Of a stretch of DNA of 64,000 nucleotides, positions 11,601 through 20,665 are shown piece after piece (positions within the stretch are counted from its first letter, which is position 1; every line of letters starts with the position of its first letter). The notes below the pieces were generated by a model that was given only the letters and a program-made list of their open reading frames with translations, was not told the origin of the DNA and did not search any database. Source of the DNA: Plantactinospora sp. KBS50 (GTDB lineage: Bacteria; Actinomycetota; Actinomycetes; Mycobacteriales; Micromonosporaceae); the NCBI RefSeq assembly GCF_002285795.1, contig NZ_CP022961.1, forward strand, positions 4,902,001 to 4,966,000. Reading direction: 5' to 3'. The position numbers and the translations under genes were made by a program.

Positions 11601-11964
11601 CGGTCGGCCGGGCGCCGGCCAGGGCGAGCTGCTCGGACCGGACGACGTCCAGTTCGGACAGCAGGTCCGGCGGCCCGACCTCGGCCAGCGCCTCGAAGTA
11701 CGCGGTCACCGCGATCACCGCGTGCGCGGCCTCCAGCCGGCGGGTGCGGTCGTACCGGGACAGCCCGGACCGGCGCTCGGCGACCGCGCGCAACAGCTCC
11801 CGGCCGAGGCCCACCAGGCCGACGTTGGCGTCGGCCAGCCCGGGGACCGGGATCGCGGCGGACAGCACCGCTCCCCCGGCCATCCGGTCGATCAGGTCGA
11901 CCCATCGGTTCTCGCCGCCGCCGAGCAGGCGGACGGCGTCGGCGTAGCTGAGCGTGTCGGACAC
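8665..11964 (-). CDS. NACHT-domain NTPase, NLR-like
   Basis: The 1099-residue protein is built like a STAND/NLR receptor. Residues 1-320 form a helical N-terminal domain (resembling the NACHT N-terminal helical families common in actinobacteria). The NACHT NTPase follows, with Walker A GQPGSGKS at 338-345, Walker B VVLLDGFDELL at 407-417 and sensor-like VTSRTS at 449-454. Winged-helix and helical segments then run to about 640 (YEFLHATFGEYLVARL is typical), ahead of a roughly 450-residue helical C-terminal region without recognisable LRR, WD or TPR repeats. Proteins of this class act as ATP-driven oligomerising sensors, and several bacterial ones are anti-phage. There is no enzymatic effector domain that I can recognise. 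It is monocistronic, between two convergent or divergent neighbours, with host-like GC. Confidence 0.88.
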   Translation of the reverse strand: MSDTLSYADAVRLLGGGENRWVDLIDRMAGGAVLSAAIPVPGLADANVGLVGLGRELLRAVAERRSGLSRYDRTRRLEAAHAVIAVTAYFEALAEVGPPDLLSELDVVRSEQLALAGARPTDPRSTLEAMFALPVPVPGPALPYPRLRGELRTFYTELAGRLTLFTADLREGTAPPWHAIDPLNRAIELGLDRHRELLTRLAGDFPEVGFWIGLHEQEATRAEVRALGTGLAELRAELDRISTGAGPDARRAALATAYTAELDRPIAASGDVPAGLRLPTLGGAYVPPLFRVAELGVAARPAEEEWWADRPLRGDLAEFLVGQLTSPGAVRAPLLVLGQPGSGKSVLTKILAARLPAADFLAVRVVLRDVPAAADLQEQLEHAIRDATGDRPDWPALASAAGDALPVVLLDGFDELLQATGVSQTDYLTRVAEFQRRESVQGRPVAVLVTSRTSVADRARPPAGALALRLEPFDPARVQRWLDTWNETNAGLPGFTPLPAEVALRHRELAEQPLLLLMLALYDAGGGDLRAAGDLRHAELYERLLDNFARREVVKQRELTGRELDRAVEDELRRLSVVAFAMFNRRAQWSTEDALEADLAALPFDGAAVVARDDRRTPLRAAEIVLGRFFFVHRSQASRDADRPIAYEFLHATFGEYLVARLTWQVVENLVAVDRAASLAPGGPRVDDDLLYALLSHAVLTSRAPVVGFLAERLSILDDELRAGWADLLVRLFRTVNHRTGPRALDGYRPLPLPVPARYAAYAANLLVLAVCAAGEITGSRLYPEADDPVPDWHAQALLWRSQLHPEEWSSLVAALELGRRADGQVRDVALRLDSGAAAPPIDLTWTYSWPGDGELLELASSKASGQPAAVLRRKTYFECGINGDVLQHALDPLVEAAPWALTRYVSTIGRGAETAHSVAWILLAAMLGPVTGQPLVELRSVRQYLDLGLDDAADDPSGSEAPEQSRLRLLGLLLDRLSADASGPVAVAVDLLDQAVPLLNPVHDLAEPVLRCCLAFLGRGDRNEDRAIADVVARAIGQAGQSRLWTGELALEARVRLHELGVRTLPIAPQHVEALTALHQRRRPDLLVRMRPLIQPAD

Positions 11965-12042
11965 CGGGGCGTCTCCTCCACAGTGGTCGGATCAGCCCAG
12001 CATGCCCGCCCGGTGCCAGCCCCGGCGCGGCGGGTGGCCGCG

Positions 12043-13395
12043 CTACAGCGAGAGGTAGCGGCGCCGCTCGTACGGGGTGACCTCGCGGCGGTACTCCTCC
12101 CACTCCGCCCGCTTGTTGCGGAGGAAGTAGTCGAAGACATGCTCCCCGAGCACCTCGGCGACCAGTTCGGAGCCGGCCATCACGTCGATCGCCTCGGCGA
12201 GGTTCTCCGGCAGTGCCTCGTACCCCATGGCCTTGCGCTCGGCGTTGGACAGCGACCACACGTCGTCCTCGGCGCCCGGCGGCAGGTCGTAGCCCTCCTC
12301 GATGCCCTTCAGGCCGGCGCCGAGCAGCACCGCGAACGCCAGGTACGGGTTGGTGGCCGAGTCGATCGAGCGGACCTCCACCCGGGCCGAGGTGGGCTTG
12401 CCGTACGCGGGCACCCGCACCAGCGCGGACCGGTTGAGGTGCCCCCAGCAGACGTACGCCGGGGACTCGGTGATCCGGTCCGGCAGGGTCAGCGGGAACA
12501 GCCGCTTGTAGGAGTTGACCCACTGGTTGGTGACCGCGGTGTACTCCCGGGCGTGCCGCAGCAGCCCGGCGATGAACGCGCGGGCGACCTTGGACAGCTT
12601 CATCGGGTCGCCGGCGTCGTGGAAGGCGTTCCGCTCCCCCTCGAACAGCGACAGGTGGGTGTGCATGCCGTTGCCGGGCTGGTCGGTGAACGGCTTGGGC
12701 ATGAAGCTGGCGTGCACGCCGGTGGAGAGCGCGACCTCCTTGACCACGTGCCGGAAGGTCATGATGTTGTCGGCGGTGGCCAGCGCGTCGGCGTAGCGCA
12801 GGTCGATCTCCTGCTGGCCGGGGGCCACCTCGTGATGGCTGAACTCCACCGAGATGCCGATCCGTTCCAGCGCGAGCACCGCCTGCCGGCGGAAGTCCCG
12901 GGCGACCGCGTGGGTGGTGTGCTCGAAGTAGCCGCCGGTGTCCACCGGGACCGGCACCGAGCCGTCGGCGATCCCGTCCTCCAGCAGGAAGAACTCGATC
13001 TCCGGATGGGTGTAGAAGGTGAAGCCCTTCTCGGCGGCCCGGGACAGCGCGCGGCGCAGCACGTGCCGGGGGTCGGCCCAGGACGGGGAGCCGTCCGGCA
13101 GCAGGATGTCGCAGAACATCCGCGCGCTCTCCCCGCTGACCCCGCCCTCGAACGGGAAGACCTGGAAGGTCGTGGGGTCGGGCATGGCGATCATGTCGGA
13201 CTCGAAGACCCGGGCGAAGCCCTCGATCGCCGATCCGTCGAAGCCGATGCCCTCGTCGAAGGCGGCCTCCAGCTCGGCCGGCGCCACCGAGACGCTCTTG
13301 AGCGTGCCCAGCACGTCGGTGAACCACAACCGGACAAAACGGATGTCGCGCTCCTCCAGCGTACGAAGCACGAACTCCTGCTGACGGTCCACCAT
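12043..13395 (-). CDS. glnA2: glutamine synthetase family protein GlnA2
   Basis: The 450-residue protein has GSI signatures: FDGSAIEGFARVFESDMIAMPD, SHHEVAPGQQEIDLRYADAL, MPKPFTDQPGNGMHTHLSLFEG and NRSALVRVPAYGKPTSARVE. The C-terminal region lacks the [10 protein letters not shown] adenylylation tyrosine context, having EEGYDLPPGAEDD instead. ATG 13395 gives the MVDRQQEFVLRTLEERDIRFVRLWFTDVLG start typical of the GlnA2 clade, with a GAGGGG ribosome site; longer in-frame starts exist upstream. In M. tuberculosis the equivalent is next to glnE. In Streptomyces coelicolor GlnA2 has been assigned gamma-glutamylpolyamine synthetase activity, so polyamine use rather than ammonium assimilation is plausible here; this is an inference from the family. 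Confidence 0.92.
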   Translation of the reverse strand: MVDRQQEFVLRTLEERDIRFVRLWFTDVLGTLKSVSVAPAELEAAFDEGIGFDGSAIEGFARVFESDMIAMPDPTTFQVFPFEGGVSGESARMFCDILLPDGSPSWADPRHVLRRALSRAAEKGFTFYTHPEIEFFLLEDGIADGSVPVPVDTGGYFEHTTHAVARDFRRQAVLALERIGISVEFSHHEVAPGQQEIDLRYADALATADNIMTFRHVVKEVALSTGVHASFMPKPFTDQPGNGMHTHLSLFEGERNAFHDAGDPMKLSKVARAFIAGLLRHAREYTAVTNQWVNSYKRLFPLTLPDRITESPAYVCWGHLNRSALVRVPAYGKPTSARVEVRSIDSATNPYLAFAVLLGAGLKGIEEGYDLPPGAEDDVWSLSNAERKAMGYEALPENLAEAIDVMAGSELVAEVLGEHVFDYFLRNKRAEWEEYRREVTPYERRRYLSL

Positions 13396-13631
13396 CCACC
13401 CCTCGGCCGCTACGCCGCCGGCCGGCAAGACCGACATGGCGGCAAGTCTGCACCGGTTGGGTTTCGCAGCCGTTACATCCACCAAAGGATGGACGGCACG
13501 GCCCACCGGTTTCCCCGCCAACATACGCCGACCCGGCTGCGTGGGGGTGGTCACCACCGACGTCCGCCCGGATACCGGACCGGCCGGACGACCCGCGGAT
13601 ACCCGCCGGAACGCTGGGGCAAGATGAGGAC

Positions 13632-15416
13632 ATGCCCACGCTGCGACTCGCCCTAGCCCAGGTCAACCCGACGGTCGGCGACCTCGCCGGAAATGCCGAC
13701 ATCGTCCGCCGGTCGGCCCGGGACGCCGCGGACGCCGGCGCCCACCTGGTCGCGTTCCCGGAGCTGATGCTCACCGGATACCCGGTGGAGGACCTGGTGT
13801 TCCGGTCCTCCTTCGTGCGGGCCTCCCAGCACGCCCTGCGGGAACTGGCCGCCGGCCTGGCCACCGACGGCCTCGGCGAGCTGCCCGTGCTGGTGGGCTA
13901 CCTGGACGCCGACGGGCCGCCGGCGACCCGCGCGGACGCGATCCCGGACCACGGCGCGCGCAACGCCATGGCGCTGCTGCACGGCGGGCAGATCCGGGCC
14001 ACGTACTTCAAGCACCACCTGCCCAACTACGGCGTCTTCGACGAGGACCGGTACTTCGTACCCGGGCAGACCCTCACGGTGGTCCGGGTCGGCGGCGTGG
14101 ACGTGGCCCTGACCATCTGCGAGGACATGTGGCAGGCCGGCGGGCCGTTCGCGGTCGCCCGCCGCGCGGACGTCGGGCTGGTCGTCACGATCAACGGCTC
14201 GCCGTACGAACTCAACAAGGACGACGTGCGGCTGCCGCTGGTGCGGCGCCGGGCCGCCGAGGCCGGCGCCACCATCGCGTACGTCAACATGGTGGGCGCC
14301 CAGGACGAGCTGGTCTACGACGGCGACTCGATGATCGTGGCGGCCGACGGGACGCTGCTGGCCCGCGCCCCGCAGTTCGTCGAACACCTGCTGGTGCACG
14401 ACGTGCAGCTCCCCGCGGCCGGCACCGGGGACACGCCGCCGGGCAGCCCGCCGGGCAGCCCGGCCGGCGGGCCGGCGGAGATGGACGTACGCCGGATCAC
14501 GCTCAGCGACGCGGTGCCGGCGCCGGCCGGACCGAGCGCCAGCGGCGAGATCTCCGAGCCGGTGCCCGACGAGGCCGAGGTGTGGAACGCCCTGGTGCTG
14601 GGGCTGCGGGACTACGTCGACAAGAACCGGTTCCCGTCGGTGATCCTGGCCCTCTCCGGCGGGATCGACTCGGCGCTGGTGGCGACGCTGGCCGTGGACG
14701 CGCTCGGGCCGGACCGGGTGGTCGCCGTGTCGATGCCCAGCCGGCACTCCTCGGAACACTCGAAGACCGACGCGGCCGACCTGGCCAAGCGGACCGGGCT
14801 GGACTTCCGCACCGAGCCCATCCAGCCGATGGTGGACACGTTCCTGGCCAACGTGTCGCTGTCCGGCCTGGCCGTGGAGAACCTCCAGGCCCGGGTGCGC
14901 GGGGTGCTGCTGATGGCGCTGTCCAACCAGGAAGGGCACCTGGTGCTCACCACCGGCAACAAGAGCGAGCTGGCGGTGGGCTACTCCACCCTGTACGGCG
15001 ACTCGGTGGGCGGGTTCAACCCGATCAAGGACGTCTGGAAGACGCTGGTGTGGAAGCTGGCCCGGTGGCGCAACGAGGAGGCCGTGCGGCGCGGCGAGAC
15101 GCCGCCGATCCCGGAGAACTCGATCGTCAAGCCGCCGAGCGCCGAGCTGAGCCCGGGGCAGTTGGACACCGACACCCTGCCCGACTACTCGATGCTGGAC
15201 GGCATCCTGACCGGCTACGTCGACGGGGACGCCGGCCGGGACGACCTCATCGCCGCCGGCCACGACGCCGACCTGGTCGACCGGGTGCTGCGGATGGTGG
15301 ACATCGCCGAGTACAAGCGCCGGCAGTCGGCCCCGGGCACCAAGATCTCGATCAAGGCGTTCGGCCGGGACCGGCGGCTGCCCATCACCAACCGGTGGCG
15401 GGAACACGGGGTCTGA
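13632..15416 (+). CDS. nadE: glutamine-dependent NAD+ synthetase
   Basis: The 594-residue two-domain enzyme makes NAD from deamido-NAD, ATP and glutamine in the cytosol. The N-terminal nitrilase-fold glutaminase has the triad Glu44 (FPELMLTGYP), Lys127 (YFKHHLPNYGVFDE) and Cys163 (TICEDMW). The C-terminal synthetase has the P-loop ALSGGIDSALVATLA (Ser342-Ser347), followed by MPSRHSSEHSKTDAADLAKRTGLDF, TTGNKSELAVGYSTLYGD and IPENSIVKPPSAEL. An acidic Pro/Gly insert joins the domains near residues 265-310. It is divergent from glnA2, with a 236-bp intergenic region, and precedes panB. Confidence 0.96.
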   Translation: MPTLRLALAQVNPTVGDLAGNADIVRRSARDAADAGAHLVAFPELMLTGYPVEDLVFRSSFVRASQHALRELAAGLATDGLGELPVLVGYLDADGPPATRADAIPDHGARNAMALLHGGQIRATYFKHHLPNYGVFDEDRYFVPGQTLTVVRVGGVDVALTICEDMWQAGGPFAVARRADVGLVVTINGSPYELNKDDVRLPLVRRRAAEAGATIAYVNMVGAQDELVYDGDSMIVAADGTLLARAPQFVEHLLVHDVQLPAAGTGDTPPGSPPGSPAGGPAEMDVRRITLSDAVPAPAGPSASGEISEPVPDEAEVWNALVLGLRDYVDKNRFPSVILALSGGIDSALVATLAVDALGPDRVVAVSMPSRHSSEHSKTDAADLAKRTGLDFRTEPIQPMVDTFLANVSLSGLAVENLQARVRGVLLMALSNQEGHLVLTTGNKSELAVGYSTLYGDSVGGFNPIKDVWKTLVWKLARWRNEEAVRRGETPPIPENSIVKPPSAELSPGQLDTDTLPDYSMLDGILTGYVDGDAGRDDLIAAGHDADLVDRVLRMVDIAEYKRRQSAPGTKISIKAFGRDRRLPITNRWREHGV

Positions 15417-15596
15417 TCGTGTGACAACCTCCACTGCGCCCTGCCTTGCGGCCCGTACCCGGTGCGACCATCGGCCCTGGGACGGCCGGCGTGGCCTTCC
15501 GCGAGCGGCGCGGCGATCCGCGCGGCCCGCGGCCGGCCGCGGCGCCCGCCCCGGAGCCCGGGGACCGCGGACGCGGCCTCGAGGAAGGAGACAGTC

Positions 15597-16442
15597 ATGG
15601 TGGAGTCCACCCCCGCCGAGGTGACCGCGCTGTACGGCGGCCCGGCCACCCGGCGGGTGCGAACCCGCGACCTGCTCGCCGCCAAGGAGCGCGGCGAACG
15701 GTGGCCGATGCTCACCGCGTACGACCAGTACACGGCCGCGATCTTCGACCAGGCCGGCATCCCGGTGCTGCTGGTCGGCGACTCGGCGGCGAACAACGTC
15801 TTCGGCTACGAGACGACCGTGCCGGTGACCGCCGAGGAACTGCTGCCGCTGGTCCGCGCCGTGGTCCGGTCCACCCGGCACACCCTGGTCGTCGGCGACC
15901 TGCCGTTCGGCTCGTACGAGGAGGGCCCCACGCAGGCGCTGCGCACCGCGGTCCGGTTCATGAAGGAGGGCGGCTGCCACGCGGTGAAACTGGAGGGCGG
16001 CCGGCGGTGCGCCGCGCAGATCGCCGCGATCAGCGGCGCCGGGATACCGGTGATGGCGCACGTCGGCTTCACGCCGCAGCGCGAGCACGCCATCGGCGGC
16101 TACCGGGTGCAGGGTCGGGGCGACGCGGCCGAGGAGGTGATCGCGGACGCCCGCGCCGTGGCCGAGGCCGGCGCGTTCGCCGTGGTGCTGGAGATGGTCC
16201 CCGGCGAGGTGGCCAAGCGGATCACCGCGCAACTGCCGATCCCGACCGTGGGCATCGGGGCGGGTCCGGACACCGACGCGCAGGTGCTGGTCTGGCAGGA
16301 CATGGCCGGCCTGCGGTCGGGCCGGATGCCGCGGTTCGTGAAGCGCTACGCCGACCTCGCGGGCGCGCTCACCGAGGCGACCCGGCAGTTCGCCAGCGAG
16401 GTCCGGGACGGCCAGTTCCCGGCCGCCGAGCACACCTTCTGA
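15597..16442 (+). CDS. panB: 3-methyl-2-oxobutanoate hydroxymethyltransferase
   Basis: The 281-residue enzyme makes ketopantoate from 2-oxoisovalerate and methylene-tetrahydrofolate, the first committed step to pantothenate and CoA. Motifs include [53 protein letters not shown], the substrate Lys/Glu region [20 protein letters not shown] and [18 protein letters not shown]. The start at ATG 15597 is set by GAGGAAGGAG at 15581-15590. About 180 bp separate it from nadE; I saw no promoter motif there, so co-transcription is possible. It ends at a strong bidirectional hairpin. Confidence 0.96.
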   Translation: MVESTPAEVTALYGGPATRRVRTRDLLAAKERGERWPMLTAYDQYTAAIFDQAGIPVLLVGDSAANNVFGYETTVPVTAEELLPLVRAVVRSTRHTLVVGDLPFGSYEEGPTQALRTAVRFMKEGGCHAVKLEGGRRCAAQIAAISGAGIPVMAHVGFTPQREHAIGGYRVQGRGDAAEEVIADARAVAEAGAFAVVLEMVPGEVAKRITAQLPIPTVGIGAGPDTDAQVLVWQDMAGLRSGRMPRFVKRYADLAGALTEATRQFASEVRDGQFPAAEHTF

Positions 16443-16463
16443 CCGCCTCCGCCCCGCGCTGTC

Positions 16464-16508
16464 GATCGGGGCGCTCGTCGCGCCGGCGGCGCGACGAGCG
16501 CCCCGATC
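16464..16508. terminator. bidirectional hairpin between panB and the metal-receptor gene
   Basis: A 21-bp perfect stem (16464-16484 with 16488-16508) closes on a three-base loop. The last two bases overlap the stop codon (16507-16509) of the minus-strand gene, so the hairpin serves both convergent genes. Confidence 0.85.
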
Positions 16509-17274
16509 AACGCGGGTTCGCGGCGGCGAGTTGGGCGGCCAGCAGCGCCGGCGCCTCCGCCAGCGACGGGCCGTACCAGGTCAGGTGCCGGCCGGACAGC
16601 AGCGCGGCGGGGATGCCCGCGAACGCCTCGGGTCCGTCCCGGTCGCTGAACGGGTACGGCTCGTCCGGCAGCACCACCAGCTCCGGCCGCTGGTCGAGCA
16701 GCTCGCTCAGGGCCGGCCGCGGATACCGCTGCGCCGCGTCGGCGTAGCAGTTCCGCACGCCGAGCCGGGCCAGCAGGTCGCCCGCGAACGTACCGGAACC
16801 GAGCACCACCCACGGCCGGCGCCAGACCGGCACGACCGCCCGGCGCCGGCCGGCCGGTACCGGCGGGGCCGCCCAGGCGGCGCGGGCCGCGGCCAGCCAG
16901 GGCGGTCCGGTGGTCCGGCCCAGTGCGGCCAGCAGCCGGTCGAGCGAGACCAGCGCCGCGTCCAGGGTGCGGGGAAAGGTCACCCACACCGGTACGCCGG
17001 CCGCCCGCAGCGCCTCGACGTCCTCCCGGCGGTTCTCCTCGGCGTTGGCCACCACCAGGTCCGGGTCGGCCGCCAGGATGCGCTCCAGGTCCGGGTACTT
17101 GGTGCCACCCACCCGGGGTACGTCGAGGCCGGCCGGATGGGTGCAGTAGTCCGTCGCGCCGGCCAGCAGTTCCGGCGCGGTGACGGCGATCGCCTCGGTC
17201 AGCGACGGGACGAGGGAGACCACCCGCCGCGGCGGCGCCGGCAGCGACAGCGGCGTGCCCAGATCGTCGTGCAC
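16507..17274 (-). CDS. helical-backbone metal receptor (BtuF-like), no signal peptide
   Basis: The 255-residue protein matches the type III periplasmic-binding fold used for cobalamin, haem and siderophores: RRVVSLVPSLTEAIAV at the N-terminus, VPRVGGTKYPDLERILAADPDLVVA, then a linking helix and the second lobe ending PELVVLPDEPYPFSD. It lacks a lipobox or signal peptide, and no transporter genes adjoin it. A cytosolic role in corrinoid or metal-ligand handling is therefore possible but unproven. It overlaps nothing and lies seven bases downstream of the F420 reductase gene, so the two are likely one transcription unit. Confidence 0.83.
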   Translation of the reverse strand: MHDDLGTPLSLPAPPRRVVSLVPSLTEAIAVTAPELLAGATDYCTHPAGLDVPRVGGTKYPDLERILAADPDLVVANAEENRREDVEALRAAGVPVWVTFPRTLDAALVSLDRLLAALGRTTGPPWLAAARAAWAAPPVPAGRRRAVVPVWRRPWVVLGSGTFAGDLLARLGVRNCYADAAQRYPRPALSELLDQRPELVVLPDEPYPFSDRDGPEAFAGIPAALLSGRHLTWYGPSLAEAPALLAAQLAAANPR

Positions 17275-17281
17275 CGGTGCC

Positions 17282-17989
17282 TCAGAGGTCGGTCACCCGG
17301 ATCCCGGCGTGCGTCTTGTAGCGCCGGTTGATCGCGATGAGGTTCGCCGTGAACGCCTCGATCTGGTGGGCGTTGCGCAGCCGCCCCGCGTAGATGCCCC
17401 GCATGCCCTCGATCCGGGCCGCCAGCGCGGCCACCACGCCGGCCACTTCCCGGTCCTCGGTGCAGATCAGCACGTCCAGGTCGATCCGGTCGACCTCGGG
17501 ATCGGCCAGCAGCGGCGCGCTGACGTGGTTGAACGCCGCGCACACCCGCGACTCCGGCAGCAGCGCCGCGGCCTGCTGCACCGCGCTCCCCTCGGGCACC
17601 GGCAGCGGGTACGGCCCGTGCTTGTCGAAGCCGAGCGGGTTGACGCAGTCGATGACGATCTTGCCGGCCAGCGGCTCGCGGAGCTGCGCCACGGTGTCGC
17701 CGTGCCCGTCCCACGGCACGGCGATGATGACCACGTCGGCGCCGGCCGCCGCGTCCGCGTTCGCCATGCCGGCCACCTCGGTCCCGGCCGGCAGGCCGGG
17801 CAGCGCGGCGATCTCGGCGGCGGCCTGGCCGGCCCGCTCGGCCGACCGGGAACCGATCAGCACCCGCTGCCCGGCCCGGACGAACCGGTACGCCAGCCCA
17901 CGCCCCTGGTCACCGGTGCCGCCGATGATGGCCAGGGTCAGTCCGGTGACGTCGGGGAACGAACTCGCGTCGTATGCCATGCCCGCCAT
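17282..17989 (-). CDS. npdG: F420H2:NADP+ oxidoreductase
   Basis: The product (235 residues from 17989; an internal ATG four residues later gives MAYDASSF) has a Rossmann NADP-binding start LTLAIIGGTGDQGRGLAYRFVRAGQRVLIGSRSAERA and a continuing NAD(P)-binding fold with VVIIAVPWDGHGDTVAQL and KIVIDCVNPLGFDKHGPYPLPVPEGSAVQQAAALLP. This is the family that moves hydride between coenzyme F420 and NADP. Its presence fits an F420-making actinobacterium. It is probably co-transcribed with the metal-receptor gene downstream. Confidence 0.9.
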   Translation of the reverse strand: MAGMAYDASSFPDVTGLTLAIIGGTGDQGRGLAYRFVRAGQRVLIGSRSAERAGQAAAEIAALPGLPAGTEVAGMANADAAAGADVVIIAVPWDGHGDTVAQLREPLAGKIVIDCVNPLGFDKHGPYPLPVPEGSAVQQAAALLPESRVCAAFNHVSAPLLADPEVDRIDLDVLICTEDREVAGVVAALAARIEGMRGIYAGRLRNAHQIEAFTANLIAINRRYKTHAGIRVTDL

Positions 17990-18031
17990 CCTTGCAAACC
18001 CGGCCGGATCCCGGGATACCCCCGCGGCGGC

Positions 18032-19455
18032 TCAGGCCCGCTCGAACCGGACCTTGCGCTGGTCCGGGTCGGCGGTGACCAGGCGGACCGGCACCCGCCG
18101 GCCCAGCGGCAGGTCTCCGTCACACCTGGCCCGTACCGGCGGGTCGGTCAGCGCCACCGTCCCGCCGCCGCCGTTGCGGCCGTTGCGGCCACCGGTCGTG
18201 ACGTCCACCACGGCCGCCTCGAAGACCTCGCCGACCCGGTCGCGCAGCAGCACCGCCTCGGCCAGGTCCACCGCCGCCCGCCCCGCGGTCGAGGCCAGCC
18301 GGTCCGAGCCGGACATCGCCGCGGGCAGTCGCGGCAACGCCGCCCGGACCTGCTCCGACACCTCGGCGCCGGCGTGCAACGCCAGGCAGACCTCGGTGGC
18401 GTACCGGTCGGCCAGCCGCCGCAGCGGCGCGGTGACGTGGGCGTACGCGGCCGCCACCCCGCCGTGCCGGTGTTCGGCCGGCACCTGCCCGTCCAGCGCC
18501 GCGTAGCCCGCGCCGCGCATCAGCTCGGCGGCCTGGTCGAGGAACGCGGCGGCCCGGGGCTGCGCCGGGTCGACGGTGCTGAGCAGCCGGCCGATGCTGG
18601 TGTCCGCCGGCCAGTCGATGCCCAGCGCGACGGCCGCCGCGCGCAGCCGGTCGACCGCGGCCGGGTCGGGGTCGGGCATCGTGCGCAGCAGCCCCACCCG
18701 CCCGGCGAGCATGATCTGCGCCGCGGCCATCCCGGTCAGCAGGGAGATCTGGGCGTTGTGGTCCTCCAGCGGGGTGGTCGCGCGCAGCACCAACCGCCAA
18801 CCGTCGCCGTCGGGCTCCACCTCCTGCTCCGGCAGCGGCAGGTTGATGGCGCCCCGGTCGAGGCCGCGTTCCAGCAGCAGGGTGCCGAGTTCCGGCAGCA
18901 GCGCGATCGGTTCGGCCAGCCGCCCGGCGTCCGCGTCGGCCTGCGCGCCGCGGTAGTCCAGCTTCGCGCGGCTGCGCACCAGGGCACGCCGGAGGTCCAC
19001 GGCGACGGTGGCACCGGCCGGGTCCAGGTCGATCGTCCAGAGCACGGCGGGCCGGTCCACCCCGGGCAGCAGGCTCGCGGCGCCCTCGCTGAGCGTTTCC
19101 GGATGCAGCGGCACCCGGCCGTCGGGCAGGTAGACGGTCTGGCCGCGATGCCAGGTCTCGGCCTCCAGGGCGCCACCCGGGGTACGAACGCGGCCACGTC
19201 GGCGATGGCGTAGTGCACCCGGTAGCCGCCGCCGGCCCGGCGCAGCAGGCACATCGCCTGGTCGAGGTCGGTGGAGCCGGCGGGGTCGATCGTGACGAAC
19301 GGGATGTCCGTGCGGTCCGCCACCGGCTTGGGCGGATGGCTGGCGGACTCGTCCGCCTCGCGCTGCGCCGCGGGCGGGAACCGCTCGGGCAGGTCCAGCT
19401 CACGGCGCAGCGCCGCGAAGTCGATGCGGGGCGCCACGACCCGTCTGATCACCAC
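18032..19455 (-). CDS. RNB-domain ribonuclease (RNase II-like), one frame break
   Basis: The protein begins [27 protein letters not shown] and reaches the RNB signature [16 protein letters not shown], the catalytic aspartates for 3'-5' hydrolysis, then [14 protein letters not shown]. At the G run 19179-19182 the frame breaks. Adding one base continues it as [53 protein letters not shown] and on to the stop at 18032, giving 474 residues. This length lacks the cold-shock and S1 domains of canonical RNase II/R, as in the short actinobacterial RNB proteins. A C-terminal OB-like tail ([20 protein letters not shown]) is present. It acts on RNA in the cytosol. Confidence 0.9.
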
Positions 19456-19522
19456 GGGTCCTTCTTACCAGCGCCGGCGGCCGCCCGCTCGACCCGGAAC
19501 CCCGGGCCGAGCGGGCGGCGGG

Positions 19523-20578
19523 TCAGCCGATCATGCGCCGGCTGGCGCGTACGGCCCGCTTGGCCGGCGCCAGTTGGCCCGCGGCCTGCTGGCCCGGCGA
19601 CCGGCGGGCGGTCATCTTGCGGGTGGGCGCCCCCTGGCTGGTGGCCGACCGGGTGCCGACCCGCTTGGCCGGGCTGCTCGATCCGGCCCGCCGGGCGGCC
19701 ATCCCGGAGCCGGCGCTCACGCCGACCCGTTTGGCCGGCGCCTTCTTGCCCACCGCGGCCTTGCGCATGCTCGGCCGGGTGGATCCGGCGTTCGCGGCGG
19801 CGCTGGTCCTCTTGGCGGGCGCCTTCTTCGCCGGCGCCCGCTTGGCCGCCGTCGTCTTCTTCGCCGGCGCCCGCTTGGTGGCGGACTTGGTCGCCGCGCT
19901 CTTGCGGGCGGTGGCCGTCTTGGCGGCCGTGGCGGTCTTCCGGGCCGAGGCGGCGGTCTTGCGAGCCGCGGTGGCCGTCTTGCGCGCGGCGGTGCCGGCC
20001 GCCTTGCGGGCCGTGCTACCGCTGGTCGTGCGGGCGGGCGCCTTCTTCGCCGCCGCGCTCGTGCCGGTCCGGGTGGACGTGGCCTTCCTCGCCGGCGCCT
20101 TCTTGGCGGTCGTCGCCTTGCGGGCCGGCGCCTTCTTCGCCGCCGCGCTCGTGCCGGTCCGGGTGGACGTGGCCTTCCTCGCCGGCGCCTTCTTGGCGGT
20201 CGCCGCCTTGCGGGCCGGCGCCTTGCGGGCCGGCGCCTTCTTGGCGGTCGCCGTCTTGCGGGCCGGCGCCTTCTTCGCCGCCGTCTTGCGGGCCGGTGCC
20301 TTCTTGGCCGTCGTCCGCGTGGTCGTGGTCTTGCGGGCCGGTGCCTTCTTGGCCGCCGCCGTCTTCTTCGCGGTCGTCTTCCTGGCTGTCGCCCGCGTGG
20401 TCGTCGCCTTCTTCGCCGGCGCCTTCTTGGCCGCCGCGGTCGTCTTCTTCGCGGACGCCTTCTTGGCGGACGTCCGCCGGGCCGCCGCTGCGGCGGTGCC
20501 CCTACCGGTGCCCGCGGTCTTCCTGGTGGCGGCGCGCTTCGTCGCCGGCCGGGTGGTGGCCCCTGCTGCTTCGGCCAT
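19523..20578 (-). CDS. histone H1-like Lys/Ala/Pro-rich repeat protein
   Basis: The 351-residue protein is almost entirely low-complexity, with dozens of [14 protein letters not shown] and [16 protein letters not shown] units, very basic and without a globular domain. It resembles the C-terminal tails of HupB and eukaryotic linker histone H1, which bind and compact DNA through charge. A nucleoid role is inferred. ATG 20578 has AGGAGG upstream; an ATG seven codons earlier lacks one. Two segments are 90-bp direct duplications. The start region is divergent-adjacent to a small SPOR-like gene on the same strand upstream. It might be mis-sized by repeat collapse or expansion in assembly. Confidence 0.85.
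   Translation of the reverse strand: MAEAAGATTRPATKRAATRKTAGTGRGTAAAAARRTSAKKASAKKTTAAAKKAPAKKATTTRATARKTTAKKTAAAKKAPARKTTTTRTTAKKAPARKTAAKKAPARKTATAKKAPARKAPARKAATAKKAPARKATSTRTGTSAAAKKAPARKATTAKKAPARKATSTRTGTSAAAKKAPARTTSGSTARKAAGTAARKTATAARKTAASARKTATAAKTATARKSAATKSATKRAPAKKTTAAKRAPAKKAPAKRTSAAANAGSTRPSMRKAAVGKKAPAKRVGVSAGSGMAARRAGSSSPAKRVGTRSATSQGAPTRKMTARRSPGQQAAGQLAPAKRAVRASRRMIG
20041..20202. repeat. 90-bp-period duplication inside the H1-like gene
   Basis: The 72 bases 20041-20112 recur at 20131-20202, a 90-bp period (30 codons) encoding the same [14 protein letters not shown] block. It marks recent in-frame duplication. Confidence 0.85.
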
Positions 20579-20665
20579 CTGGGTTCCTCCTAGGAACATG
20601 CTCTCCGGGCCCTGGTCGTTCCCAGGCGCCGAAGTTCCCTCGACGCGGACCCTTGCCGCGTCGAC

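Noticed and set aside
8542-13656. A 1704-codon plus-strand open frame
   Set aside because: It is antisense to the NACHT and glnA2 genes, with Arg/Gly/Pro/Gln-rich low-complexity composition; a shadow of high-GC coding on the other strand.
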